From NCBI GenBank assembly GCA_026075535.2, contig AP026538.1, positions 6,200,001 through 6,264,000 on the forward strand: a stretch of DNA of 64,000 nucleotides, read 5' to 3'. The notes below the pieces were generated by a model. It did not search any database. It worked only from the letters and a program-made list of their open reading frames with translations, and had not been told where the DNA came from. Positions 1-10,423 of the stretch are shown one piece after another (the first letter of the stretch is position 1; every line of letters starts with the position of its first letter). Made by a program: the position numbers and the translations under genes. Origin of the DNA: Tricholoma matsutake (taxonomy: Eukaryota > Basidiomycota > Agaricomycetes > Agaricales > Tricholomataceae).

Positions 1-480
1 CATGTCACATAGTGCCACCACCCCGCCTGCGAGCCACTGCTCGTAGGGGGTGATGGTGGTGCTGACTGACAACACAGATGGGTGGGGGTAACGAATGACA
101 GCACGAAGATGGAATGGGGGGACATCAAACAACAACGCGAACACGAACGACTGGGGACAACGTATAACAGGGACAGCGAATGGGGAGGATGACAAATGCA
201 GGGATGATGGACAACAGGGACGACGACGACAGGGAACAATGGTGGGGATGCCGACGTGGCATCAGGGGGGGTGCAACAACACGACAACGAACGGCAGCGA
301 CAACGACAATGAATGCAGGGCAACCACAACGACAATGAATGCGGGGGATGACCCTACCCATGCCACCAACACAAGAGTGGCATTGTTTTTTTAGGTTTTC
401 TTTTTCTTTCGTCTTATTTTCTTATTTTCGCTCTCTGAATGACCCCCCACCACTGCGAGCACCTGCTCGCAGGGTGTGTT
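1..480. repeat. Low-complexity repeat tract with GC-rich hairpins
   Basis: This stretch is rich in CAACGACAA-like and GGGGATG-like low-complexity sequence. Near each end is a short G/C-rich inverted motif: one around 20-52, where GCGAGC faces GCTCG and is followed by a G run, and one around 440-478, where CTGCGAGCA faces TGCTCGCAG. The design resembles the hairpins at 5659-6125: a C run, a small stem, then a G run. I infer a fragment of a non-autonomous transposon. No gene is supported; the open frame through it is low-complexity only. Confidence 0.5.
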
Positions 481-517
481 GTAATTAGTTGTATTTAATA
501 TATAGTAAAATTAAAAT

Positions 518-997
518 ATGTATCAAAAATTGCTGGAAAAACTGGTGGCAACCGGTTTTTCGGTTGCAGTTGCCCTAAGTTGGGCACCAGTTGCAACTGG
601 TTGCGGTTGCCGGTTGCCCATCTTGGGGTCGAAAAACCGGACCAAACTGGACCTTAAAACACTATTCCTCAGCCCTTTCATCCTAACATCAAAACAACTA
701 CAACCAGACCCTGAATATGACGATATCGAACTGGGGGAGTTACCCAGTTTTGTCAACCCAGAGCTAGTTCAAGAATGACTTGCTATCCCAATACCACCCG
801 ACATTGACTTCCTGCCGGCTGCTCATTTACGGCCTTCACAAGATGCACACCCAGTAACCCTGACCAATCCAAGAGCTGACTACAATGATGGACAAGGTCC
901 CAGAAGGTACCTGTGGCCTAAACACCATTTCTATGTTGGGCCTTTAGGGGGAGCAATTGCCATGGACATTCCTCCTGGGGTACATGGGCCAAGGTGA
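518..997 (+). pseudogene. Unidentified exon-like remnant with one internal TGA
   Basis: A single reading frame runs from an ATG at 518 to a TGA at 995-997, broken only by a TGA at 776-778. The part after the break is proline-rich and looks protein-like (for example RRYLWPKHHFYVGP and IAMDIPPGVHGP). A fungal-type splice donor (GTGAGG) begins at 994, just before the terminal stop. The first part is partly derived from an inverted-repeat segment at 552-640, so its start is doubtful. I do not recognise the family. Its position beside a retrotransposon suggests transposon-associated coding sequence or a captured gene fragment. The TGA is consistent with a former CGA arginine codon, as in neighbouring elements. 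Confidence 0.25.
552..640. repeat. Imperfect hairpin with a 14-bp perfect palindrome
   Basis: CCGGTTTTTC at 552-561 faces GAAAAACCGG near 631-640. Between them lie several GGTTGC/GCAACC blocks, including the perfect palindrome CCAGTTGCAACTGG at 587-600. Such GGTTGCAACC-type clustering is common in the subterminal parts of hAT-like elements, so this may be a small non-autonomous element. That assignment is inference. Confidence 0.4.
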
Positions 998-1256
998 GGG
1001 TAAGGCATTGGTGCCTTGTACATACATAATTCTCTCTTCCTTCCCTGAGTTGAGATTGCAATGAGGGTGTTGCTATTGTGTAGGGGGGTACATGTAGCCA
1101 TGGCAGTAGTGCCCATAGCAGAGTCCGTAGCAGAGCCATGCCAGAGTCCAGCATTCCCCTTAGTGGTCACGTGACCTCGTAGATAGACACGCGCATGTGG
1201 TAGACAGAAATCATCTTTGCTTGTCCGCATCCTTTCTGACTCGCGTCTAGTAGTAG

Positions 1257-3569
1257 ATGCGAGCCCTGTCCAAACCGTCTCATCTAGTAGTAGACAAGAC
1301 CCTGAAAGACCGCATGGCTCCAATGTCAGAGGTAGATTTCTTAGGACATAATATCTCAACAAGGGGGATCAAAGTAGATTCAGGAAAGGTGAAGCGCATT
1401 CTGAACTGGCTGGCACCGATGAGTGCAAAGCATGTGCACCAATTCCTGGGACTTGTCCGATACACCGCACAGTTCTTGCTGTCACTCGCCGAACACACTG
1501 CAGTCTTGATGCCACTGACGAGAAAAGAATGTAACACATCATTCCCAGCTTGGAATAACACACACCAATATGTGTTCCAAGTGATAAAGAGATTGGTAGT
1601 GAGCAGAGACTGTCTAACGACAATCGACCATGAAGCACCAGGGGAGAATAAGATTTTTGTGACGTGTGATGCGAGTAAACATTGGACAGGTGCAGTACTG
1701 GTGTTTGGGCCCATGTGGGAGACAGCAAGACTGGTAGCTTTTGAGAGCAGGCAGTTCAATAGCACAGAAAGAAACTACCCTGTACATGAACAGGAAATGT
1801 TGTCAATAATGAGGGCAATACACAAATGGAGGGTAGACCTACTAGGGAGCCACATTAACATCTACACAGACCATAAGACACTTCAGAACTTTGATTATCA
1901 AAGAGATCTATCCCAATGACAAGCACGATGGATGGAATACCTTTCCCAATATGAATACACAATCATGTATATCAATTGTGATCGGAACATGGTGGCTGAT
2001 GCCCTGTCGTGACTGCCAGATAGGGTGGGAACAGACTTAGGAGGAGATAGAGTGAACGTGGCATCCATGTTCTCTATTGATAGCAACCCAAAGCTGATCA
2101 GAAGAGTAAAGAAGGGATATTGACACAATAGCTGGTGCAAGAGTATCCTTGAAGACATAAAAAGAAATGTCATAGATGAGAAACTACAAATTATGTTCAA
2201 GGATGGGTTGTTATTCACTGGAACGTGACTGATCATTCCGCGATACAAACACCTGAGGGAACACCTTTTCCAACTCGCGCATGATAACATGGGACACTTT
2301 GGTGCAAGCAAGTCATATGCAAGCTTATGAGATCATCTCTATTGGCCACACATGCAAAAGAATCTAATGGAGGGATATGTGCCATCCTGCCCAGAGTGTC
2401 AAAGAAACAAATCAAGGACAACAAAAGCACTGGGACCACTACACCCCCTACCAATCCCAGACAAGCGCTTTGAGTCCATGGCAATGGATTTCATGGGACC
2501 GTTACCAGAGGACAAAGGATATGACATGGTTGTCACTATGACAGACCAGCTGGGCACAGACCTGCAGATTGCGCCATGCACAAGCAATATGACAGCAGAA
2601 GACTTTGCAGTAGTTTTCTTCAACAAGTGGTATTGTGAAAATGGATGCCCAACTGAAATCATAAGCGACAGAGACAAACTTTTCATGTCCAAGTTTTGGA
2701 AGGTGCTGATGAAGTTGACAGGGATAAAACACAAAATGTCAACGGTGTATCACCCACAGACAGACAGAGCATCAGAATGGATGAACAAGACAGTGATTCA
2801 GGCACTGAGGTTCCATGTAGAGTGGAATCAGTTGGGATGGGTGCAAGCGCTGCCAAAGGTTCATTTCAACATAATGAACACGCCAAATGCATCAACGGGG
2901 TACTCTGCATTCGTATTGAAAACAGGGCAATCACCAAGATTGATCCTGCCATGGACAATAACTGCGGAGACATCAGAGGAAGACACAGAAAAGGCAGCAG
3001 CAAAAGAGCTGATAGACCAGATGGAGTTGATTACAAATAAAGCAAAGGATGCAATGCTCGCAGCGAAGGTATCACAGGCACACCACGCGAACTCACACAG
3101 GAGTGCAGAACCAACATTTTGGGTAGGAGACAAGGTGATGCTCACAACCGGTCACCAGAGGCAAGAGTACATGCAAGCCAAAAGTGGACGCATAGCCAGG
3201 TTCATGCCCAGGTTCGATGGACCATACGAGATTACAGAGGCCTACCCAGCAACTTCAGACTATAAACTAGTGTTACCAGTGACATCTAAAGCAATAAACA
3301 CCTTTCATGTATCACACTTACAACCATACATCGCCAATGATGATGAACTATTTCCAGGAAGGACACTTGCGAGACTGGGACCAGTGGTGATGGCGGAGGG
3401 AACCACAGAATTTTACATTGAGAAGATCCTAGACAGACGACCAAGCGGGAGGGGAAAGCAGTATTTGGTGTGGTGGTTAGGCTATGGGCTGGAGCATGAC
3501 TTGTGGCTGCCGCGGAGTGAGCTGTTGGATACAGAAGCACTGGCGAAGTATGAGAATCAAGAACTGTGA
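1257..3569 (+). pseudogene. Ty3/gypsy chromovirus-like Pol polyprotein, 5'-truncated, five TGA stops
   Basis: One continuous frame encodes, in order: the end of reverse transcriptase (VDFLGHNIS, then HQFLGLVRY), RNase H with its acidic residues (FVTCDASKHW, HEQEMLSI, IYTDHKTL), integrase with the HHCC zinc region (H..H then CPECQ) and a DDE core (MDFMGPL, ISDRDKLF, QTDRASEW), and a C-terminal chromodomain (EFYIEKILDRR, YLVWWLGYG, LWLP). The chromodomain marks it as a chromovirus-like element, a lineage that targets integration through chromatin. Gag, protease and the YxDD-containing RT palm are missing upstream. The frame is interrupted at 1917, 2010, 2121, 2226 and 2328, always by TGA, with no frameshift between them. 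It cannot make a full Pol protein, so it is a relic. Confidence 0.9.
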
Positions 3570-3599
3570 GTGATGCCTTTTGTTGAGGGACATAGTGGG

Positions 3600-3960
3600 T
3601 GTAAGAGATCTCCTCTTACAATTCATCATTATTCACGTGTGTTACCATTGCAATCACATGTTAGTCATGACCTCATGTTAGGCACATGTTTGTAGTTCAC
3701 ATTTGTTATCATTGTAGTCTACGTTCGGTTGTTCTTTAATTCATACTATTTTCCAGTTTACTTCTGTCCCCTGCATTTCTTGAGTGTTTGAAGACACCAT
3801 TCATTCCACTATGAGTTTGAATTTGAGATCAGTTTTAGGGCAAAAAATTTTCTCGCCCTGCTAGCAAACTAGTGGGCTTTGGTTGTCCACTACTGTAATC
3901 CACCACAACAGTTCTGCACACATTTTTCACTCTCTGACAGAGCTCCAATACAACCTCAAC
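3600..3960 (+). repeat. Probable 3' LTR region of the gypsy element
   Basis: About 30 bases after the Pol stop, a purine-rich tract (GAGGGACATAGTGGG, 3585-3599) is followed directly by TGTAAGAG. This is the expected order of a polypurine tract and the TG start of a 3' LTR. The first 21 bases form a small hairpin (TGTAAGAG facing CTCTTACA). The 3' end of the LTR is not resolved, because no 5' LTR is present for comparison. No gene is seen between 3570 and 4115. Sequence at about 3990-4075 has repeated AACCGTTTA/GTAAACAGTT blocks and probably belongs to the end of the neighbouring hAT element. Confidence 0.4.
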
Positions 3961-4456
3961 AGATGGGGACAAGACTAGGATTTGGGTAGTATCTAAGGCT
4001 CCAACCGTTTAGTAACCGTTTACACCCAAGAGGCAAGGTAAACAGTTATGGTTGGATAAACAGTTTAACTGTATAAATATGTTTAATACACTGTATATAT
4101 ATGGTTTCTAGAAGACTATTTTTTTTGGCCATTATCACCATGTTTTTGCCATAAAATCTTCCTCCACATCATCTCAAATAGTCCACTGCATATCCACACC
4201 TTGGTGAGTAGGGCCATCTTGATAATGTTTTCCTTCAACGAGCTTTGCAGATCAGTACAGATATGTTGGGACTTCGAAAAGACATGCTCCACAGAGATGC
4301 TAGTTGCTGGAATTGCGACCATGCAATGGTTGGAAATTCCATTGCATGGATCTAATAACATAACAGTATTCAGTACCCAGATTGGACAGAAGAAAAATCT
4401 AACACTCACCTTCCACCAAAGAAGTGGATTTAATAATACTTCCTCTTGAGACAGCT

Positions 4457-4510
4457 CATTACTCTGAGTATTTTCATTACTCTGAGTATTTTCATTACTC
4501 TGAGTATTTT
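4457..4510. repeat. Three perfect 18-bp tandem repeats
   Basis: The unit CATTACTCTGAGTATTTT occurs three times at 4457-4474, 4475-4492 and 4493-4510. On the minus strand it lies in the hAT pseudogene and encodes three copies of NENTQS just before the C-terminal dimerisation domain. Because 18 is a multiple of three, the expansion kept the frame. Confidence 0.9.
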
Positions 4511-5429
4511 CATCCCATTCCTGCTCTGAGATTGGTGCTGCATCAAACCTAAGGTAACAGTCCAATTCATCAATGAGTTCTTCTTTAGCTGTGCGCTTTC
4601 GGATCATAGATGACATGGCAGTGGTAGGGTGCTGAAATGCACATGTGCTGGCAAGAAAGGATGATGTTTTTGCAACTGGTTTTGCAGCTGGCGGTGGTGG
4701 GATTGCTGGGGTGGCAGTGGTGTCGACGTTTCAAGATAACATTCAGCAATGTACTGAAAAATAACTTCTGTGGTCTCTATCACTTGTTTTTGTGTGTCTT
4801 CATTGTTAGGTTGGGCAGTTGATGTGAACCAGTGGATGCATAAACATGGGTGCAGAACTGTGAGTGCGGAAGAATTAATAAGACCAATAAGATCAATCAA
4901 GCATAGAAACATACTGGTTCCAATGATATATGAGTGATGTAGCTTAGCAGGAACAGAGTATTCCTGAGTTTGTCGAGGCCCTTGTCAACTGCATGCTGCA
5001 CCATGAACATGACACCTGGGTCAGTCGAGATGGCTTCGAGATGCTGTTCCATCTTGTGATATAGAGGTAAAACAAAAGGGATGGTCAGTACTTTGTTTTG
5101 CAACATCTGGAGGGTGACCTCAGTGAAGGGCTGTGAAACTCTAGTGTTAGCAAAATTATGGTGGCATAGGATTGACCACGGCACACCTTGAGTATATCTG
5201 CAATCATCCCCAATGTTTTCCAATCATTGTCTGTTAACAGAAGAGCATGGAGGCCAGGTGCCTGATAAACATAGTCATCGACAGCCTATGTGAGGGTGTG
5301 AGCCACTAAACACAGAAAGCATTTGAGTTCATACCTCTTGAATTAGTTGGGCTCGATGAATCATCACATGTGTATAGTTCCACCAAGTATGAACATCCTT
5401 GACCATAGCCAAAGAGTTCCATCTATCGC

Positions 5430-6282
5430 TAAGGCATGACTCAGGTATGGGTAACACCATGTGTTTCTGCTTATGGGTATGCTCGGGTATGGGTACAGGT
5501 TTGGATTTCCATACCTGAGGCAAAACTGTACCCGTACCCACGGTGTTATGGGTATCACAGTACCGGTCCAATGGTCACATGTTTTATCAAATGACTTTGT
5601 TGATCAACATTCAACAACAACAACAATGGCTCAACGACAATGACAACTGCTACCAACATGCCCCCCTCATTCTAAATGTGAGTGGGGGGTGTTTTTTCTA
5701 CTAGGCAACAACAACGACAACTACTACCAACATGCCCCCCTCATTCTAAATGTGAGTGGGGGGTGTTTTTTCTACTAGGCAACAACAACGACTTTTTTCT
5801 ACTAGACAATGATGACACGCCCCCCTTGTTCTAAATGTGAGTGGGGGGTGTTTTTTCTACTAGGCAACAATGACAACAATGGCCCCCTCTCATCAACAAT
5901 GGCCCCCTCTAGTTGACAATGGCTGTGGCATCACCACTACCACCCCCTCTCACTCGCAAATGTGAGTTGGGGGTGGTTCTTCATCTGTTTCTCTCACAAT
6001 GGCTGCCAAGTCACAACTACCACCCCCTCTCACTCACAAATGTGAGGTGGGGGTGTTTCTTAGTTTGCTAACTCACAATGGCCAGTACATCCCCCCCTTG
6101 CTTGCAATTGTGAGTTGGGGGTGGTTCTTCATCGTATTTAGATATATTTAGAATTATAATAAATTATTAATGTCATACCCATGGGTTTTGACCAAAACCC
6201 CCCCGTACCCGCAGTAAAACCACACCTGTAACCATAATGGGTACACGAAATTATACCTGGGGGTTACCTGAGTCACGCCCTA
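5430..6282. mobile_element. 853-bp non-autonomous hAT-like insertion (MITE)
   Basis: The termini are inverted repeats: TAAGGCATGACTCAGGTA from 5430, and TAGGGCGTGACTCAGGTA read inward from 6282. They match at 16 of 18 positions, and both differences are A/G, as expected from CpG decay. A perfect 8-bp direct repeat, TCTATCGC, flanks the element at 5422-5429 and 6283-6290. An 8-bp target duplication with TA(G/A)GG-type ends is the hAT signature. The element has no transposase of its own; its interior is the hairpin array at 5659-6125. It sits inside the hAT transposase relic immediately before the DRWNS motif, and conceptual removal with one target copy joins the frame leading into that motif. 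It must have been moved in trans. Confidence 0.9.
5659..6125. repeat. Array of six C-run/G-run hairpins
   Basis: Six related hairpins lie at about 5660-5690, 5733-5763, 5818-5850, 5940-5975, 6020-6051 and 6090-6123. Each has a run of five or six C, a short stem (TCA or CTCAC), an A/T-rich loop such as TTCTAAATG or TCGCAAAT, the complementary stem (TGAG or GTGAG), and a run of five or six G. The first three share the flanks TTTTTTCTACTAGGCAACAA and ACAACGACAACTACTACCAA, so they arose by tandem duplication. The spacing is irregular. The array forms the core of the 853-bp element. Confidence 0.85.
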
Positions 6283-8064
6283 TCTATCGCCCTCCTTTGG
6301 GTATCTCACCATTGCATACTGCCAAAAAATTTCCGCTGTTGAGGACTCAACGTGGACTTTTTTGTGATAAAATGGAGCTGACACAACATGATATAATTTT
6401 GAGCACAATTAAGAGATACAATAAATGAAAACATTCCTTTGACAGAGGACTTCACATGGTGCTAAGTTTTTCTTCGTCTTCTACCCCTACACTTTCTTCA
6501 ATGTCATCATCTGCATCATCAAATTCTTCATGGTCCAAGGCAACCTGGTCAGGGTCATTGTCGATGTCAAGATGAAGAGGCTGCGCTTTGTTGAGCAAGA
6601 AATGATCATTGTTTTTAGGATTGTCAGCTTCTCCAAGGGCAGCGAGGATTGATTGGACAACAAGGTTGACAACGTGACAGAGGCAGCGAATATGTTGATT
6701 GGGCAATTCCGGGATCCCATATTTGGTCAACAGGAAGCAAGCAATGGTTGCAACAATCACATCGTTCACAGATGCATTGTCGAGGGTGAGACTGATGAAA
6801 TACATTGAAGGTCAGTCATGATTTCTCAGGCAACGAGGGCAAAACATATCTTATCAAAACCGCCGATCTCATGCATCACATCAACAAAAGCTTTCCCGCC
6901 ATACAACCCTTGATGCTCCTTCTCCCCCAGCAGCTTGAAATCAATTACACGCTCAATAAGTTCCCAGTCATCATTGATGAAGCATCCAATTGTTCTGGCA
7001 AATGTATAGACCATTTGAGGTGTAGTCCATGTATCAGTACTGTATGCAATTTTGGACTTAACCACCTAGTTTGCCAGTCAGATCTGATTCAAGCACTTTG
7101 GAAAGTGCTCTTACCATAAATTCCTGCACGACCTTTCCATGAAGCTCTTGGAAAATGTGGACAAGTTGGTTTCAAACTGTTGTGTCGGAAGGAAGCTGGT
7201 ATGTAATTTTGAGATATTTGAATAGCATTTGAAGCGTTGGGGCTTCTCCAGTCATCCATGGAAGACTCTCATCAATGATCCATGCTGCAAAGATATGCAA
7301 GAATCCTGAATATGTGGCAACAATTTCCAGATTCAGCTCTCCTTCCTTGAGAAAGGTCTCCATTAGCTCAGCACTTTTCTTCAGCTTGAATGCTTCTTCA
7401 CTTGTTGGCCCATCCTGGATCTTCTCAGTACTCTTTCCCTTGCAATCTGCCACATGACCAGCCAGATTTTGCAGCTTTGGTAACTTGGGCTCCATGTCGA
7501 AGGTAATATCTGGCCCATCAATTGTCCTGGCAACAGTACGTGTACTGTTCATTGGCACTAAAAGTAAGTTCTTTTCTGTGCTAGCATCTTTAAATTGAAC
7601 ATACAATGGACAGGACCGACACCAGAATTCCCAACACTTTTGTTTGGATCTGTTGAGAACTGGGGTAGGATCATAGTAATGCTTCAAGCTTTCATTGCCT
7701 GGCCCACGATGAGCTGCTTTGGGTTCCTCTCTCACTTCCACCTCCCTCAAAGCGCCCTTTCCATCTGACTCGGTGCCAGAATCAATGTCCATCTCATCCT
7801 CCACAATACAATTTCTCTTCTTCAGTGGAGCTGATTTTTTTGGCTGCTCAGTAACTTCGCGCTTTCTTTTTCGTTCCCTTTTTTCTTGCTATGAGTCTTC
7901 ATAATAACCTAGGACTACTGATGTGGACATAAATCTCACCAATTCACAACCATATTCAGTCTTGCTCATGAGTTCTTCCCCATCACTCCCATAAATTTGC
8001 TCAGGTGCCTCATAATCCAGAAAATCTGTGTTCCAGAAAGTCCGTCCAACTGTCCAACTGTCCG

Positions 8065-8310
8065 GCTGACTTTGCACAGCCACTCCTCTCCTTTTCCACT
8101 TCCACGCATTGCCATCGACACTAAGTAGCTAGTGATCACTTAATGTCTATGAATGGGGGGCAGCATTGACTGAGCTGTCCAGCCTCTACAGTGGGAGCCC
8201 CTGGGTAGCGAGGCTCAACGTTGTCCCCTGTTTCTTCCTTGTTCTTGTCTGGCTGTCTGGCCGACTTTGCACAGCCACTCCTCTCCTTTTCCACTTCCAC
8301 ACGTTGCCAG
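8065..8310. repeat. About 50-bp direct repeat, 195 bp apart
   Basis: A segment beginning GACTTTGCACAGCCACTCCT occurs at about 8069-8112 and again at about 8264-8307 with only a few differences. On the minus strand both copies encode KWKRRGVAVQS followed by Q/RPDS, so the first coding block of the hAT pseudogene is duplicated upstream. The intervening 195 bp carry no recognisable gene. Confidence 0.75.
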
Positions 8311-8405
8311 CCACAGCTATGGCAGTAAGTACAATTTCTAGGCTCCCACTGTGTGTAAAACTGATGTATACTGCACCTTTAGATACCTCGTTTTCATCTC
8401 TCGTC

Positions 8406-10279
8406 ATGAATCAGGCCTACAAGTGTGCCTACTGTCAATGTCAACTGACACCCAGCATGATGACGATGAACACAAATGGCAACTTGGGATGCCAGTATGT
8501 GCTATGCACTGCCTGGCCTGAGGGTGAGTTTGGGCCAGGTAAGATGTCACATCAATGCTATTTCTGCTGGGTGGATTGCACACCCTCACCCTCGACGATG
8601 GCTGCCTAAATGCTGTCTCCACCACTACCATCCCCTCCCTTAACAGCACTGGCTTCGACCACGACCACATTCCCACCTCCACTTCCATTCCAATTGCCAA
8701 CTTATTGCAGTTTCACGGGCTGCAAATGGAAACAACTGCTGGCTCAGGATTGCACTCCCAATATGTGTCGAACCCACTGCCAACTCAGTGGTGGTTGCCC
8801 TCGGAAAGACCATGTCAGCAAACTTCCCTCTGTTCCCTCTTCCTCAACATCTACCACTGTCAATGATTCCCTTATTGACCCATCACTACGTACACATCCA
8901 TCCTCAATGCCCCAACCAATCCCCATACCTCTACCTGCTGTACCTCCACCTCCCAATCCCCTTCCACCTTCTGATCCCCCTCTCCCAGCCCCATTATATG
9001 CAGTCCAGATGCTGCCAGTCTTTACCAAGCAGCAAGCAGCATTACAGCATGCCGATGCTGATTGATGGGCCCTCCAAGCGACATTACGACATAATGAATC
9101 TCAGTCGAGAAACATTGTGCAGGCATTTGCCTGGTGTCAAGATGACTGTGAGCCTGTTTCATTTGACTTCACACTCTCCCTGGGTTCACGCAATTTTCAA
9201 GTTACCGAGCCCATGCTACATGACCTGGAACTCATCTGTGCAGGCGATGTCACGCCTGATCTCATCCGGCTACAGAAGTATGACACTGCTGAAGGTCTAT
9301 GGGTCGGATTCAAGATTGGTCAAGTGTTTGATGCCGAATCGCATCGTCGCTGCTTTTCATCAAGTGCCAGGAGGTGAAGAAGTGTGTGGGGTTCGAGAGT
9401 TGTATTGAGCAAGTACAGGGTCCACATATGCAGGAGAACTTGACTAGGGAACAAAGCTATGTCAGGGAGATTCTCAGCCAGAAACGTACTGCCCTCACCC
9501 TACCTTCATTTCATTCTCCATCATCCGTGCCTCCACCTGCTGTCTGCAAGAAATCACTCACCCTATCCTCTGCTCCTCTGCCATGTGTCCACTGGACATC
9601 CTCCCTTCAGCATGATGACATGATCCTTGTTTCCTCTGATGATGAAGTGGGCTCTACAACACCCATCCAGCCTCTTGTCCCCCTGTCGCACTCATCAGAG
9701 AAGCCTGGCAGTCGGCTGGCACCTTGTCCCATGGAAGTGATTCTCATTCTCAACTCTGATGAGGAAGATGTGTCAGCGAAGGGCCTAGCAATGAAGGGAC
9801 CAAAGGTTGAGGAATGTGAAGTCAGGATAAAGAAGGAGCCAGGGGTGGAGCATGAGATGGACAGCCACTCTTCAACGCAATGCTGCCGCCAACTATCCAG
9901 TGACAGCATCGAGAGCTCAAGTGGCGAGACTGAAACAGCCAGCAGCAGCATCTTCTATAGCAATGATGTAGATGAAGGGCCAAAGTGGCCTCAAGACTAC
10001 CATGTTTGTGATGTCATGAGTGTTTTCAAGAAACCACCCCGTGGTCTCTCCAAGAAGGTTGCCTTCATGAAGCACTTTCCTGGACTGAAATTCAAGAAAT
10101 CAACCTTCTATGACAACTACAATTTATGGCTGTGAATGCCAGTTGCTTTCTGTACAAAATATGCAGACTATGGCCAGACAGAAAAGGGGTCATGGAAAGT
10201 CTTTTTAACTGCCCAGGCGTGGTACCTGAACAAGGAAGAGAGGTGGAAGAGGTGGCGGGTTGAGAAGGAGAAAGCCTAG
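8406..10279 (+). pseudogene. Cysteine-cluster protein of a transposon-associated family, decayed
   Basis: Linked pieces on the plus strand form one decayed gene. It starts with a Cys-rich segment (YKCAYCQC, from 8406). A second compact cluster follows at about 8706-8808: C-x4-C, then DCTPNMCRTHC, then GGCPRKDH, probably zinc-binding. Next come a proline-rich linker, then SRNIVQAFAWCQ (about 9105) and CVGFESCIEQ (about 9385), an acidic serine-rich region, and a C-terminal block with MKHFPGLKFKKSTFYDN (about 10065-10120) and a tail ending at the TAG of 10277-10279. It is broken by TGA at 9063-9065 and 10133-10135 and by a frame change near 9360. Both TGA codons fall where the protein resumes smoothly. 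The family resembles repeated mushroom proteins found with KDZ elements; I cannot assign a biochemical role. Confidence 0.55.
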
Positions 10280-10423
10280 ATCACAAGTTCCACTCATTCA
10301 TTTTCATCGGAATTGTCATCCATTCACTTTGTAGCATTTTAGAGATTCATTTTCATTGGAACTGTCATCCATTCGCTTTGTAGCTTTTTAGAGATCCAGT
10401 ACATTAGAATTGTATCAATTACA

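Larger units (their letters stand above)
4150..8083 (-). pseudogene. hAT-family transposase, decayed and interrupted
   Basis: Minus-strand pieces follow hAT transposase order. These are: an N-terminal Cys/His region (KCWEFWCRSC, about 7630-7600); DTWTTPQ and FINDDWELIE (about 7030-6960); LTLDNASVND (about 6790); IRCLCHVVNLVVQ (about 6690-6650); LSPQQRKFF (about 6330); DRWNS (about 5420); VTLQMLQNKVLTIPFVLP (about 5125-5070); and the C-terminal dimerisation region with NPLLWWK (about 4430) and AIPATSISVEHVFS (about 4315-4275). The enzyme would have cut and pasted hAT elements. Defects include an in-frame TAG at 7889-7891, a frame break in the dimerisation domain near 4325, further frame changes, and an 853-bp insertion just before DRWNS. 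The 18-bp repeat at 4457-4510 encodes NENTQS three times. The outer ends were not found, so the true start is uncertain. Confidence 0.85.

Noticed and set aside
95..394. 99-codon plus-strand frame in the first 400 bases
   Set aside because: It is low-complexity N/T/D/G-rich sequence in a repeat tract with a matching antisense frame.
5659..6125. Repeat array considered as a CRISPR-like array
   Set aside because: Spacing is irregular, the flanks themselves are duplicated, the units sit inside a TIR-bounded element, and the organism is a fungus.
3993..8160. Outer terminal repeats for the hAT transposase element
   Set aside because: TAAGGCTCCAACCG at 3993 looks like a possible left end, but no matching inverted copy or 8-bp duplication was found near 8.1-8.2 kb.
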